A stretch of DNA of 64,000 bases. Source: Myroides oncorhynchi. Lineage in GTDB: Bacteria > Bacteroidota > Bacteroidia > Flavobacteriales > Flavobacteriaceae. Both the position numbers and the translations under genes were made by a program. This document shows positions 35,882 to 46,192 of the stretch, piece by piece (the first letter of the stretch is position 1; each line of letters opens with the position of its first letter). The notes beneath the pieces were generated by a model, which made no database searches, was not told the DNA's origin, and saw only the letters and a list, made by a program, of their open reading frames with translations. The stretch covers positions 2,243,501 to 2,307,500 of the forward strand of contig NZ_JAJJMP010000001.1 of the NCBI RefSeq assembly GCF_020905415.1, written 5' to 3'.

Positions 35882-38734
35882 TTATCTACTCAAGTACATT
35901 TTTCTACGAGAATAGATTTCATAGAATTGATCGTCTCTTAAGTTTTCGATAAACAAGATGCTTTCTCCTGTAGATTTCATTTCAGGTCCTAATGCTTTAT
36001 TTACATTTTTGAACTTGTTGAATGAGAATACAGGTGTTTTGATAGCGTATCCGTTTAATTGTGGATTAAATTCAAAGTCAGTTACCTTATTGTGACCTAA
36101 CATTACTTTTGTAGCGTAGTTTACATAAGGCTCTCCATACGCTTTAGCGATGAACGGAACTGTTCTAGATGCTCTAGGGTTAGCTTCGATGATGTATACG
36201 ATATCATCTTTGATAGCAAACTGAATGTTGATCAAACCAACTGTTTTTAAAGCTACAGCAATTTTTCTTGTGTGGTCTTTAATTTGGTTTAACACGTACT
36301 CACCTAAGTTAAATGGAGGTAACATAGCGTGACTATCACCAGAGTGAACTCCACAAGGCTCTATATGCTCCATAATACCAATAATGTGTACATTCTCTCC
36401 ATCACAGATAGCGTCCGCTTCAGCTTCTATAGCTCCTGCTAAATAGTGGTCAAGTAATAATGAGTTACCAGGAATAGAGTTTAGTAATTCGATTACGTGA
36501 TCTTCTAATTCCTTTTTATTGATAACAATCTTCATTCCTTGTCCTCCTAATACATAAGAAGGTCTTACTAATAGAGGGAAGTCTAATTGATCTGCTAATT
36601 TGTTTGCTTGTTCTGCTGTTTTAGCAACACCAAACTGTGGGAATGGGATGTTTAATTGCTCTAATAGTTCAGAGAAACGACCTCTATCTTCCGCTAAGTC
36701 TAATGCATCAAAACTAGTACCTAATATTTTGATACCATTTTTCTCAAGTTTTTCAGCTAATTTAAGAGCAGTCTGACCACCTAACTGTACGATTACACCT
36801 TCTGGTTTCTCGTGTCTGATAATGTCATAGATGTGCTCCCAGAATACTGGTTCGAAGTATAATTTATTTGCTGTATCAAAGTCAGTTGATACTGTCTCTG
36901 GGTTACAGTTAATCATTATCGTTTCGTATCCGCATTCTTCTGCTGCTAATACTCCGTGCACACAAGAGTAGTCAAACTCAATCCCTTGACCGATACGGTT
37001 AGGTCCTGATCCTAATACCACTACTTTCTTCTTATCTGTTACGATACTTTCGTTAGACACATAACGCGTTCCGTCAGGTCTCTGAATTTCAGCTTCGAAA
37101 GTAGAGTAGTAGTAAGGTGTTTTAGCAGGGAATTCTGCAGCACATGTATCTACTAATTTAAACACACGGTTGATATTCATTGTATCACGTAAGTCATGTA
37201 CTTTACTCTCAAGTGTATTTAACATGTGAGCGATTTGTCTATCTGCAAAACCTTTTTGTTTTGCTTCAAGCATTAAATCTTTAGGTAAAGTCTCAAGTGT
37301 ATATTTAGAAATCTCTTTTTCTAGTGTATATAGTTCTTCATATTGTTTTAAGAACCACATATCTATTTTAGTGATTTCGTGTATTCTACTTAATGGAATA
37401 CCGTGTTGTATCGCATCATAGATAACGAAAACTCTGTCCCAGCTTGCGTGAGTAAGTTTATCGATTATCTGATCGTAGTTAGTGTATCCTTTACCATCAG
37501 CTCCTAGACCATTTCGTTTAATCTCTAATGATTGCGTTGCTTTATGTAACGCTTCTTGGAATGAGCGCCCGATACCCATTACTTCTCCTACAGATTTCAT
37601 TTGAAGGCCTAATGTTCTATCAGCTCCTTCAAACTTATCAAAGTTCCAACGTGGTATTTTTACGATTACATAGTCTAAAGTCGGCTCGAATAAAGCAGAT
37701 GTAGATTTAGTAATTTGGTTTTGTAACTCATCTAATGTGTATCCTAATGCAAGTTTAGTAGCAATTTTAGCGATAGGGTATCCTGTAGCTTTAGAAGCTA
37801 ATGCAGAAGAACGAGATACACGAGGGTTGATCTCAATAGCTACGATATCTTCTTTTTCGTCAGGTGATACAGCGAACTGTACGTTACATCCTCCAGCGAA
37901 GTTACCGATGCTACGCATCATTTTGATAGATAGATCTCGCATTCTTTGGAATGTTCTATCTGATAATGTCATAGCAGGAGCTACTGTGATACTATCTCCA
38001 GTGTGAATACCCATAGGGTCCATATTTTCGATAGTACAGATGATTACTACGTTATCATTTTTGTCGCGTAATAATTCTAATTCGTATTCTTTCCATCCCA
38101 ATAAAGCTTTGTCAATTAAAACTTCGTGGATAGGAGAGGCTTCTAGTCCATACGTTAATAAATCGTCGAAGTCTTCTTCTTTGTGTACGAAAGCTGCTCC
38201 AGTACCTCCAAGTGTAAATGAAGGACGAATAACTAATGGAAAACCGAATTCTTGTGCAATTTCTTTTCCTTCTAAGAATGAAGTAGCTGTTTTTGCAGGT
38301 GCTGCAGGTACATCTATTCTTTCTAAAAGTTGTTTGAACTGCTCACGGTCTTCAGTGATGTTAATAGCGTTGATGTCAACACCGATTAGGTGTACTCCAA
38401 AGTCTGCCCATATACCTTTTTCATCACATTCTAAACATAAGTTTAGGGCTGTTTGTCCTCCCATAGTAGGAAGTACAGCGTCAATTTCAGGATGTGCTAC
38501 AAGAATCTCGATGATAGATCTTGCAGTTAATGGTTTTAAGTAAATATGATCTGCCATTGATGGGTCAGTCATAATTGTAGCAGGGTTGGAGTTAATTAAA
38601 ATAACTTTAATTCCTTCTTCTCTTAATGATCTTGCTGATTGTGAACCTGAATAATCGAATTCGCAGGCTTGTCCAATAATAATTGGTCCTGAACCAATTA
38701 TTAATACTGTTTTGATTGAAGTGTCTTTGGGCAT
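35882..38734 (-). CDS. carB: Carbamoyl phosphate synthase large subunit, without the C-terminal regulatory domain
   Basis: CarB makes carbamoyl phosphate from bicarbonate, ammonia and two ATP for pyrimidine and arginine synthesis. The 950-residue protein contains both ATP-grasp halves: the first from about 1-400 (IIIGQACEFDYSGSQSARSL), an oligomerisation region around 400-550, and the second from about 555-935 (GSGPNRIGQGIEFDYSCVH). It stops at RRKMYLSR, so the C-terminal MGS-like domain of the about 1,070-residue E. coli enzyme, where ornithine and UMP act, is missing. No carA is adjacent. This short form is, to my knowledge, usual in flavobacteria. Confidence 0.96.
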   Translation of the reverse strand: MPKDTSIKTVLIIGSGPIIIGQACEFDYSGSQSARSLREEGIKVILINSNPATIMTDPSMADHIYLKPLTARSIIEILVAHPEIDAVLPTMGGQTALNLCLECDEKGIWADFGVHLIGVDINAINITEDREQFKQLLERIDVPAAPAKTATSFLEGKEIAQEFGFPLVIRPSFTLGGTGAAFVHKEEDFDDLLTYGLEASPIHEVLIDKALLGWKEYELELLRDKNDNVVIICTIENMDPMGIHTGDSITVAPAMTLSDRTFQRMRDLSIKMMRSIGNFAGGCNVQFAVSPDEKEDIVAIEINPRVSRSSALASKATGYPIAKIATKLALGYTLDELQNQITKSTSALFEPTLDYVIVKIPRWNFDKFEGADRTLGLQMKSVGEVMGIGRSFQEALHKATQSLEIKRNGLGADGKGYTNYDQIIDKLTHASWDRVFVIYDAIQHGIPLSRIHEITKIDMWFLKQYEELYTLEKEISKYTLETLPKDLMLEAKQKGFADRQIAHMLNTLESKVHDLRDTMNINRVFKLVDTCAAEFPAKTPYYYSTFEAEIQRPDGTRYVSNESIVTDKKKVVVLGSGPNRIGQGIEFDYSCVHGVLAAEECGYETIMINCNPETVSTDFDTANKLYFEPVFWEHIYDIIRHEKPEGVIVQLGGQTALKLAEKLEKNGIKILGTSFDALDLAEDRGRFSELLEQLNIPFPQFGVAKTAEQANKLADQLDFPLLVRPSYVLGGQGMKIVINKKELEDHVIELLNSIPGNSLLLDHYLAGAIEAEADAICDGENVHIIGIMEHIEPCGVHSGDSHAMLPPFNLGEYVLNQIKDHTRKIAVALKTVGLINIQFAIKDDIVYIIEANPRASRTVPFIAKAYGEPYVNYATKVMLGHNKVTDFEFNPQLNGYAIKTPVFSFNKFKNVNKALGPEMKSTGESILFIENLRDDQFYEIYSRRKMYLSR

Positions 38735-38827
38735 TTTAATTGTGTTGTTATGTTAAATACTTCGTTGTGAATGAAGTAAGTTTAGTATTGTTGCGTGTAA
38801 TAGATTGGTTTGATTATGTTAAGGTAT

Positions 38828-38865
38828 AAAAAAAGGCGTTACAAATAATAGTAACACCTTTATTT
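38828..38865 (-). terminator. rpmH terminator
   Basis: AAAGG and GTTAC (38832-38841) pair with GTAAC and CCTTT (38851-38861), with one C-A mismatch, and on the minus strand T residues follow. It is downstream of rpmH and upstream of carB. Confidence 0.8.
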
Positions 38866-38881
38866 ATGTTTGAATCAAACA

Positions 38882-39043
38882 TTATTTTTTATGTCTTGTT
38901 TCACAAGAAACAGTCAATTTATGTCTTCCTTTAGCTCTTCTAGCAGCTAATACTTTTCTACCGTTAGGAGTAGACATTCTATCCATGAAACCATGTTTGT
39001 TTCTTCTTTTTCTGTTCGATGGTTGAAATGTTCTTTTGCTCAT
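38882..39043 (-). CDS. rpmH: 50S ribosomal protein L34
   Basis: A 53-residue, very basic protein starting [19 protein letters not shown] and containing [21 protein letters not shown], the L34 signature. It lies between carB and leuB with its own terminator and a strong promoter at 39120-39150. The stop TAA is at 38884-38882 and the ATG at 39043-39041. No dnaA or rnpA is beside it, so this is not the classic origin-region arrangement. Confidence 0.97.
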   Translation of the reverse strand: MSKRTFQPSNRKRRNKHGFMDRMSTPNGRKVLAARRAKGRHKLTVSCETRHKK

Positions 39044-39119
39044 TGCTTTTATCTTTAAATCTTAAATTTTACTAATCTAACTGGTTTCTTTGAATTAGCT
39101 GTTGCTTAAAAACCGAGTG

Positions 39120-39150
39120 CAAATATATAAAAGTCTTTTAACTCTTACAA
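39120..39150 (-). promoter_or_regulatory. rpmH promoter
   Basis: The minus strand reads TATATTTG (39127-39120) with TTG (39150-39148) 20 nt upstream. This matches both flavobacterial promoter elements. The leader is about 70 nt. Confidence 0.8.
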
Positions 39151-39256
39151 AACGTTTTTGAAAAATATTTTATAACATTGAAAAGATCTCTACATTTTAA
39201 TCAAGTTAGAGCGCTAAGATACTGATAAAACCTAAGATTAGACTGTTTTAAAATTA

Positions 39257-40375
39257 TTAAATAATTGTTGTTTTATTATATGGGATAGTGTCTTGATATC
39301 TATATCCTGTTCTATAATGAATATGATTACTAATATAATCTCCTATATCAATCGTCTTGAATTTAGAAGATGGATCTAAATCTGTGGTTAGTACCCCTGC
39401 ATTAATACAATGTAATACAGCGTCCTGAATAGCTTCTGCGGCATCGTGTTCCCCCAAGTGCTCCAACATCATCGCTCCACTTAAAATCGAAGCAATAGGA
39501 TTAGCAATACCTTGTCCTTTAGCTTGTGGATAAGAACCGTGGATCGGTTCAAATAAAGCATGCTCATCACCAATAGAGGCAGAAGGTAATAAGCCGATAG
39601 ACCCTCCGATTACACTTGCTTCATCAGAAATAATATCGCCAAACATATTTTCTGTCAAGATGACGTCAAACTGTTTTGGATTAAGTATTAATTGCATAGC
39701 AGCATTGTCTACAAACATAAAGTCTAGTTCTACTTGTGGAAATTCAGCTGCAATCTCCTTTACTACTTTTCTCCATAATCTTGACGTTTCTAACACATTA
39801 GCTTTGTCGATTAGAGTAACTTTATTACGTCTCTGCGTAGCTGCTTTAAAGGCTCTACGAGTAATGTTTTCGATTTCCTCTTGATGATAAGTACAGATAT
39901 CAGTAGCTGATTTTCCATCAGTAGCTGTACTCTTTTCACCAAAGTAAATACCACTGATTAACTCTCTGTAAATAACCATATCAGTGCCTTGAATAATGCT
40001 CTCTTTTAAAGGACTCTTATCGATTAACTTCTTGTAAGCCTTCACAGGACGTACGTTAGCATATAATCCTAAGGCTTTTCTAAGTGCTAATAATCCTTGT
40101 TCAGGACGTATTTTAGCAGTAGGGTCATTATCATATTTAGGATCTCCGATAGCACCAAATAAGACTGCATCAGAAGCTTTGCACTTCGATAAGGTATCTG
40201 CGGGTAGTGGGTTATTCGTTTGATCGATAGCTATTGCACCTACTAATGCTTCGTGATATTGTAACTGGAAGACATACGTCTGAGCAGCTGCATTAAGCAC
40301 TTTAATAGTTTCATTGATTACTTCTGGGCCTATACCATCTCCTGGTAATACAGCGATATCGTATTTGTTCATCAT
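39257..40375 (-). CDS. leuB: 3-isopropylmalate dehydrogenase
   Basis: LeuB oxidises and decarboxylates 3-isopropylmalate with NAD+ in leucine synthesis. The 372-residue protein begins IAVLPGDGIGPEV. It carries the substrate arginines around LRKALGLYANVRP, the catalytic YRELISGIYFGEK and VDNAAMQL blocks, and the metal/NAD block LTENMFGDIISDEASVIGGS. It is the last gene of the leuA-leuC-leuD-leuB operon on the minus strand, 1 nt after leuD. Confidence 0.96.
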   Translation of the reverse strand: MMNKYDIAVLPGDGIGPEVINETIKVLNAAAQTYVFQLQYHEALVGAIAIDQTNNPLPADTLSKCKASDAVLFGAIGDPKYDNDPTAKIRPEQGLLALRKALGLYANVRPVKAYKKLIDKSPLKESIIQGTDMVIYRELISGIYFGEKSTATDGKSATDICTYHQEEIENITRRAFKAATQRRNKVTLIDKANVLETSRLWRKVVKEIAAEFPQVELDFMFVDNAAMQLILNPKQFDVILTENMFGDIISDEASVIGGSIGLLPSASIGDEHALFEPIHGSYPQAKGQGIANPIASILSGAMMLEHLGEHDAAEAIQDAVLHCINAGVLTTDLDPSSKFKTIDIGDYISNHIHYRTGYRYQDTIPYNKTTII

Positions 40376-40376
40376 A

Positions 40377-40970
40377 TTAGTAGGTATTAGTGGTTAACTC
40401 AAAGGCTGTGATAGCCTCTTTTTTAGCAATTAAATAGTCGATATCATCATATCCATTAAGCAAACAAATCTTTTTATATGGGTCTAATTCGAAGTGTTCT
40501 TCTCTATTATTTATTACTATAGATTGGTGTTCTACATCTACAGTTATCTGTGTTTTAGGGTTATTCTCTATTTCATTAAATAGGTAAGCGAGGTATTCTT
40601 TGCTGACCATAACAGGCAATACGCCATTATTTAGTGCATTGCTTTTAAAGATATCAGCGAAGAAACTACTTACGATAACTTTAAAGCCATAATCAGACAA
40701 CGCCCACGCAGCGTGTTCTCTACTACTTCCACAACCAAAGTTATTTCCAGCGATTAATATTTCACCTGAGTACTTAGGGTTGTTAAGTGGGAAATCTAGT
40801 TTAGGACTACCGTCATTATTAGATCGCCAATCTCTAAACAGATTATCTCCGAAGCCCTCTCTGTTAATACTCTTTAAGAATCTAGCAGGGATAATCTGAT
40901 CTGTATCTATATTCTCTATTGCTAGAGGAGTTGCTGTTGATGTTATCTTAGTTAACGCTTGCATATTCAT
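40377..40970 (-). CDS. leuD: 3-isopropylmalate dehydratase small subunit
   Basis: LeuD forms the swivelling domain of isopropylmalate isomerase with LeuC. The 197-residue chain has [14 protein letters not shown] near the N-terminus and the [14 protein letters not shown] block (about 77-90) that closes on the substrate. Its start overlaps the 3' end of leuC by 23 nt, implying coupled translation. Confidence 0.96.
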   Translation of the reverse strand: MNMQALTKITSTATPLAIENIDTDQIIPARFLKSINREGFGDNLFRDWRSNNDGSPKLDFPLNNPKYSGEILIAGNNFGCGSSREHAAWALSDYGFKVIVSSFFADIFKSNALNNGVLPVMVSKEYLAYLFNEIENNPKTQITVDVEHQSIVINNREEHFELDPYKKICLLNGYDDIDYLIAKKEAITAFELTTNTY

Positions 40971-42351
40971 TCATTTTAGAGTAAGTAATTTTGCCTTCTA
41001 TCGCTACTATCGCAGCTGTTAGAGGGCTTGCTAATAATGTACGAGATCCTTGTCCTTGTCTACCTTCGAAGTTTCTGTTCGAAGTAGATACACAAAATTC
41101 TCCTGATGGGATCTTATCCTCATTCATCGCAAGACAAGCAGAGCATCCGGGCTGTCTAATCACAAATCCCGCTTCTTGGAATACAGCATCTAAGCCTTCT
41201 TCTTTTATTTGAGCCACCACTTGTTGTGAACCTGGAACTATTAAGGCATTGATGTCTTGAGATATTCTCTTTCCTTTAATATATGATGCTGCCACTCTAA
41301 AATCTTCTATTCTAGCATTGGTACAACTACCTATAAAAACGTGTTTTACAGGTATGGTATCTATAGCCTGACCTGGTAATAATCCCATATAACTAAGTGC
41401 CTTTTCTTCTGACTCGGTTTTGTTTAGAGGAATAAATGTATCAATGTTTATCCCCATACTAGGATTAGTTCCATAGGTGATCATTGGTTTTATATCTTCA
41501 GCTTTAAAGTGATATTCACAGTCGAACTTCGCTTTTTTATCTGTAGGTAAGGTCTGCCAATATGCTACTTTTTTATCCCATTGTTCTCCTGTAGGAGCGA
41601 AGGGCTTTCCTTTTACATAGTCAAATGTAGTTTGGTCAGGAGCAATCATTCCTCCACGTGCCCCCATCTCTATACTCATATTGCAGACAGTCATTCTGCC
41701 TTCCATAGTCATCTGTTCAAATACATTACCTGCATATTCACAGAAATATCCTGTACCTGCATCCGTTCCTACTTTAGAAATGATATACAGGATAACATCT
41801 TTTGGTTGAACATGACTATTTAGTTTGCCTTCAACAGTGATGCGCATTGTCTTAGGCTTATTCATTAAGGTACACTGACTAGCGAATACTTGGGCTACTT
41901 GACTTGTTCCAATTCCAAAAGCAATTGTACCAAAGGCACCATGTGTGGATGTATGGCTATCTCCACAGACCATACTCATCCCCGGTTGAGTAATACCTAA
42001 CTCTGGTGCTATAATGTGTACTATCCCCTGATATTCATGTCCTAGGTCATAATAGGTAATAGTATTTTCCTTACAGTTTATTGCTAATTGATCTACTTGT
42101 TGTTTTGATAGCGGATCTTTTATAGGTTGTTCTTGATTTAGAGTTGGTACATTGTGATCTACAGTAGCTACTATTTGTTTTGGTCTAAAAACAGAGATAC
42201 CTCTTTTCTTAAGTTCGTCAAATGCCTGTGGACTTGTTACCTCATGAATTAGATGTTTGTCTATATATAATATATCTGGGCCATTCTCTATACTCTCTAC
42301 TACGTGAGCGTCCCATACTTTGTCAAATAATGTTTTTGGTTTATTAGTCAT
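40948..42351 (-). CDS. leuC: 3-isopropylmalate dehydratase large subunit
   Basis: LeuC carries the [4Fe-4S] cluster of isopropylmalate isomerase. The 467-residue protein shows [14 protein letters not shown], the cluster cysteine in [10 protein letters not shown] and the pair in [11 protein letters not shown]. The family start [12 protein letters not shown] is canonical. It lies 11 nt downstream of leuA and overlaps leuD. Confidence 0.96.
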   Translation of the reverse strand: MTNKPKTLFDKVWDAHVVESIENGPDILYIDKHLIHEVTSPQAFDELKKRGISVFRPKQIVATVDHNVPTLNQEQPIKDPLSKQQVDQLAINCKENTITYYDLGHEYQGIVHIIAPELGITQPGMSMVCGDSHTSTHGAFGTIAFGIGTSQVAQVFASQCTLMNKPKTMRITVEGKLNSHVQPKDVILYIISKVGTDAGTGYFCEYAGNVFEQMTMEGRMTVCNMSIEMGARGGMIAPDQTTFDYVKGKPFAPTGEQWDKKVAYWQTLPTDKKAKFDCEYHFKAEDIKPMITYGTNPSMGINIDTFIPLNKTESEEKALSYMGLLPGQAIDTIPVKHVFIGSCTNARIEDFRVAASYIKGKRISQDINALIVPGSQQVVAQIKEEGLDAVFQEAGFVIRQPGCSACLAMNEDKIPSGEFCVSTSNRNFEGRQGQGSRTLLASPLTAAIVAIEGKITYSKMNEYASVN

Positions 42352-42362
42352 TAGTTGTTGGT

Positions 42363-43538
42363 TTAAGCGTGTTTAATCATTTGGTTTTGAGTGTACATAG
42401 TCATAATAGCATGTAAGTCTACCTCAGTTACTTCTTTCTTAGTATCAGCTACTCCTAAGAAGTATTCATATAGTGTGTCTAATTCTATTTTAGTCACATC
42501 AAATCCAATGTTTTTAAATCTATAAGCTAATGCAGATCTACCACTTCGCGCTGTAAGAATGATAGATGAGGCATCCACACCTACCTCTTTAGGATCGATA
42601 ATCTCATAGGTATCACGGCGTTTAATCACTCCATCCTGATGTATACCCGAACTGTGAGCAAATGCATTAGCCCCTACAATAGCTTTATTTGGCTGCACGA
42701 CCATTCCCATTGTGTTAGAGGTCAATTGACTTAATGTGTTTAACATAGTGCTATTGACATCTGTATGGAAACCTAAATTCTTATGTTGTTTTAAGATCAT
42801 TACCACCTCTTCTAGTGCTGTATTACCCGCTCGCTCGCCGATACCATTGATCGTACACTCTATTTGTCTAGCTCCATTCATAATACCTGCTATAGAATTG
42901 GCTGTTGCCATTCCTAAATCATTGTGACAGTGACATGATAAGATTACATTCTCTATTCCCTTGACGTGTTCTTTTAGATATTTAATTTTGTTACCATAGT
43001 CAGTAGGTAAGCAGTACCCTGTTGTATCAGGGATATTGATAACAGTAGCCCCTGCTTGTATTACTGCTTCACAAACCTTAGCTAGATAAGGATTATCTGT
43101 CCTTCCTGCATCCTCCGCATAGAATTCTATATCCTGGACATATTTTTTTGCATAGGCTACAGCTTCACTGGCTCTACCTATTATTTCCTCTTGTGTAGAG
43201 TTAAACTTGTATTTAATATGCGAATCAGAAGTACCTATACCTGTATGTATTCTAGGCTTATGAGCGTATTCTAATGCTTTTACAGCTGAATCGATATCTT
43301 TAGTATTGGCACGTGTTAGGGCACATATCTTAGCATTCTTTACTATTTTACTGATGGCTTGTACAGCTTCAAAGTCACCTGGACTAGAAATAGGAAAGCC
43401 TGCCTCGATAACATCGACTCCTAACTCATCGAGTTGGTAAGCAATCTCTAGTTTTTGTTTTTTATCTAACTTACAACCAGGTACTTGTTCTCCGTCTCTT
43501 AATGTGGTGTCAAAAATCTCAATTTTTTCAGTTTTCAT
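42363..43538 (-). CDS. leuA: 2-isopropylmalate synthase, short form without regulatory domain
   Basis: LeuA condenses acetyl-CoA with 2-oxoisovalerate, the first step of leucine synthesis. The 391-residue protein keeps the whole TIM-barrel catalytic domain, with [12 protein letters not shown] (about 10-21) and the metal-binding SCHCHNDLG (about 201-209), plus part of the linker domain. It lacks the roughly 120-residue C-terminal domain that binds leucine in the 510-520-residue enzymes. The operon context supports isopropylmalate over homocitrate synthase. First gene of the leu operon; no leader peptide with leucine codons is visible upstream. Confidence 0.93.
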   Translation of the reverse strand: MKTEKIEIFDTTLRDGEQVPGCKLDKKQKLEIAYQLDELGVDVIEAGFPISSPGDFEAVQAISKIVKNAKICALTRANTKDIDSAVKALEYAHKPRIHTGIGTSDSHIKYKFNSTQEEIIGRASEAVAYAKKYVQDIEFYAEDAGRTDNPYLAKVCEAVIQAGATVINIPDTTGYCLPTDYGNKIKYLKEHVKGIENVILSCHCHNDLGMATANSIAGIMNGARQIECTINGIGERAGNTALEEVVMILKQHKNLGFHTDVNSTMLNTLSQLTSNTMGMVVQPNKAIVGANAFAHSSGIHQDGVIKRRDTYEIIDPKEVGVDASSIILTARSGRSALAYRFKNIGFDVTKIELDTLYEYFLGVADTKKEVTEVDLHAIMTMYTQNQMIKHA

Positions 43539-43684
43539 ATTTTTAGTGTTTTAAATAACTTTAAACAAAAGTGTATAAAAGCTTTTCACTATCTTTAAAA
43601 AAAAGTTAAAAACTACAATGTTAAAATGTGGTTTTTGTAATATAAGTTGTTGTTTTATAATTATTTAAAGTATTTTTTGTTACA

Positions 43685-45178
43685 ATGTCAAATTGGGGGA
43701 AAGACTGGTTATTTGTATTGATAAAATCACTGACAAGGTCAGAGAAACGTCAATTCACATTATATGTAAACAGATTGCAGAACAATGCGGATGCTAAATT
43801 CATCTCGTTATTTAATGCTATGGATAAAATGGAGGAGTATGACGAGCAGTATATTCTCAAACAAAAAATCACAAGCAAACAGCAATTATCTAATTTAAAA
43901 GCAAATCTATACAAGGCTATCTTAGTGAGTCTGCGTATGAATCCTAGTAGAAAAAATGTCAGAATACAAATACGTGAACAACTTGATTTCGCTACTATTC
44001 TATATCAAAAAGGACTACATAAACAGGGATTAAAAATATTAGATAAGGCAAAACAAATCGCATTAGACGTAGAAGAGAAGAGCCTTGCTTTAGAAATTAT
44101 AGAGTTAGAGAAAGTTATCGAATCTCAGTATATCACACGTAGTATCACTGGTCGTGCGGATGAACTGATTGCCCAATCTAATGAGCTTATCATTCAGAAT
44201 TATTATGCAACGAAGTTATCTAACTTATCGCTAAAGTATTATAATGAGATGCTTACTTCTGGATATGCAAAGAGTGAGGATGAAAAACAAGAACTAATCG
44301 CCAGGTTTAGTGATCAATTATTAGATATTAATATTGAGTTGCTAAATTTTAGAGAGAAGCTGTGGTACTTTAAAGCGCATGTATGGTTGTGTTTCTTGAT
44401 ACAAGATTATCGCAATGCTTATAAATATGCTAAGTTATGGGTAGCGTTATTTTACGACCACCCAAAGATGATATTAAGTCACCCAATATGGTACCTTAAG
44501 GGAAATTCGTATCTATTTAAAATACTGCTACTATTTAAGTCGGTAGACAAATATATTTATTGGAACAATAGACTAGAAGAACAATTGACAAGCGAGAACT
44601 TCCCACAATCAGAGAATATTAATTCACAGGCATTCTTATTGCAGTTTAGCAACAAACTGAATATCGAATTTATACAGCAGACATATAGTGGAAGTACAAT
44701 CTTTGTAAAACAACTGCAACGAGGGATCAATGAATATAGTAATATGATAGATGAGCACCACTTTCATATTCTATATTTTAAAGTAGCTTCATTGTACTTT
44801 GGGTATAAGAAATATGAAGATTCCTTAGCCTATACAGCACGTATTTTAGCGAATACTGACTATACGGTACAGGAAGATTTGCTGTTTCACACCCGTATTT
44901 TATCGTTAATGGCACAATTCGAATCAGGACAAGATCAACACTATGAAGACTTTATCAAAGCGAATAGAAACTTGATGAAAAAGATGAAAAACAAGACTGA
45001 GATACACGACACTTTTATGAAGTTATTTGAGGGACTTTTAGGATCGTCATCTAAAGAGCAAGTTGTTGTCTTAAAGGAGTTTGTCGAAAAGATGGAACTG
45101 CTGTATGACAATAAGTTTTATATCCGTAGTATTCTGTATATCGATGTGCTAAATTGGGCTAAAAGGAAACTAAGTTAA
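43685..45178 (+). CDS. Conserved flavobacterial helical-repeat protein of unknown function
   Basis: The 497-residue protein is almost entirely alpha-helical, with no signal peptide or membrane segment. The N-terminus WLFVLIKSLTRSEKRQFTLY is followed by repeated helix pairs that resemble TPR units in spacing, for example LHKQGLKILDKAKQIALDVE and YRNAYKYAKLWVALFY. A protein-interaction scaffold is plausible. It is divergent from leuA across 146 nt and ends at a hairpin terminator. No close characterised relative is recognised. Confidence 0.7.
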   Translation: MSNWGKDWLFVLIKSLTRSEKRQFTLYVNRLQNNADAKFISLFNAMDKMEEYDEQYILKQKITSKQQLSNLKANLYKAILVSLRMNPSRKNVRIQIREQLDFATILYQKGLHKQGLKILDKAKQIALDVEEKSLALEIIELEKVIESQYITRSITGRADELIAQSNELIIQNYYATKLSNLSLKYYNEMLTSGYAKSEDEKQELIARFSDQLLDINIELLNFREKLWYFKAHVWLCFLIQDYRNAYKYAKLWVALFYDHPKMILSHPIWYLKGNSYLFKILLLFKSVDKYIYWNNRLEEQLTSENFPQSENINSQAFLLQFSNKLNIEFIQQTYSGSTIFVKQLQRGINEYSNMIDEHHFHILYFKVASLYFGYKKYEDSLAYTARILANTDYTVQEDLLFHTRILSLMAQFESGQDQHYEDFIKANRNLMKKMKNKTEIHDTFMKLFEGLLGSSSKEQVVVLKEFVEKMELLYDNKFYIRSILYIDVLNWAKRKLS

Positions 45179-45206
45179 TAAGGTAATATCACATTAAGTA
45201 AAATAG

Positions 45207-45245
45207 AAAGCCACGCATACTGTGAAGTTGTTGTGGCTTTGTTTG
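45207..45245 (+). terminator. Terminator after the helical-repeat gene
   Basis: AAAGCCAC (45207-45214) pairs with GTGGCTTT (45233-45240), followed by a T-rich tract. Confidence 0.7.
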
Positions 45246-45322
45246 TTAAAAAAGGCTTGCTTGTATCAAAAGAATTACTATCTTCGCCTCTGTATTAGAG
45301 TAATAATACAGTATTAATTCCA

Positions 45323-45495
45323 GAGAATAGGTTATACTTAGTTGTATATGAAAAGGGAATCGTGTGAGAATCACGAACTGTCGCGCAACTGTAAGTAACA
45401 TGCTAGTTTTTATCCTAGTGATCCACTGTTATGATTTAAGATAATGGGAAGGACGATAAAAGCTGTTACAAGTCAGGAGACCTGCCTTATTCTGT
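45323..45495 (+). promoter_or_regulatory. Cobalamin riboswitch
   Basis: The consensus blocks occur in order. A P1 strand AGAATAGG lies near 45324-45331. GGGAATCGTGTGAGAATCAC (45355-45374) and ACTGTCGCGCAACTGTA (45377-45393) follow, then CCACTG (45423-45428) and GGGAAGG (45446-45452). The B12 box CAAGTCAGGAGACCTGCC is at 45469-45486, and P1 closes with CCTTATTCT. Such aptamers bind adenosyl- or methylcobalamin and switch genes off. The next gene, 200 nt downstream, is a hotdog thioesterase rather than a B12 transport or synthesis gene. A 14-codon frame (45506-45550) follows the aptamer, possibly by chance. Confidence 0.93.
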
Positions 45496-45691
45496 TTTAT
45501 AGACTATGCTTTCGCGGTTTAGAGCTTCATGTCAAGTTGGAATGTGTTAATTCATTCATCCTATAAGTTGTATCTAGGATAAGCACATTGTATCTTTTCA
45601 TTTTAATCCAAACCATTTTATCGAATAGCACACAGATAAGTTATTATCAGGTCTATATTATTGTTACAATACTGTAGGACTAACAAGCATA

Positions 45692-46093
45692 ATGATGTTA
45701 TTAGAAGCAGATATAGAAGAGCGCAAATTAAAAGCTGTGACCAGTGTGTTTAAAGTAGTATTTCCAGATACTACTAATCACCATAACACGATGTTCGGAG
45801 GTCGAGTAATCATGATGATGACTGAGACTGCTTTTATGACTGCAACACGTTTCTGCCGTAAGAGCTTTGTGATCGTTAGCAGTGATAAAATAGATTTTAG
45901 ACAACCCATACCAGCAGGCTCATTAGTTGAGATGGTAGGAGAGGTAGAGTCTATCGGTAATACGAGTATTCGTATCCGCGTTAATGTGTATAGAGAGAAG
46001 ATGAAGGAAGAGGAACGCATAAAGGTAGTGACAGGTGTATTCACCCTCGTCGCATTAGATGATAATTTCAAACCGATATCTATATTAGATTAG
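45692..46093 (+). CDS. Hotdog-fold acyl-CoA thioesterase
   Basis: The 133-residue single-hotdog protein resembles the YciA/ACOT group. NHHNTMFGGRVIMMMTETAF (about 29-48) is the helix and active-site region, and VSSDKIDFRQPIPAGSLVEM (about 62-81) is the substrate-facing segment. Such enzymes hydrolyse acyl-CoA to free CoA and acid as hexamers. It is the first gene after a cobalamin riboswitch, which suggests B12-dependent expression unless transcription restarts in the 200-nt gap. It ends at a strong terminator. Confidence 0.88.
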   Translation: MMLLEADIEERKLKAVTSVFKVVFPDTTNHHNTMFGGRVIMMMTETAFMTATRFCRKSFVIVSSDKIDFRQPIPAGSLVEMVGEVESIGNTSIRIRVNVYREKMKEEERIKVVTGVFTLVALDDNFKPISILD

Positions 46094-46143
46094 GTTTTAT
46101 ACAAGTAAATTTTGTAAGCATCTTACATTTTTTAGTTTTTGGT

Positions 46144-46181
46144 AGGGGGATAGACAGGTTAGTGTCTATCCCCATTTTTTT
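46144..46181 (+). terminator. Terminator after the thioesterase gene
   Basis: GGGGATAGACA (46146-46156) pairs with TGTCTATCCCC (46163-46173), followed by a T run. Confidence 0.93.
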
Positions 46182-46192
46182 ACGCCTGTTTT

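Noticed and set aside
38040..38543. 167-codon open frame antisense to carB
   Set aside because: It lies entirely within the highly conserved first ATP-grasp region of carB and has a shadow-frame composition.
38882..39043. rpmH as a sign of the chromosomal origin
   Set aside because: rnpA, dnaA and yidC are not adjacent; the neighbours are carB and leuB.
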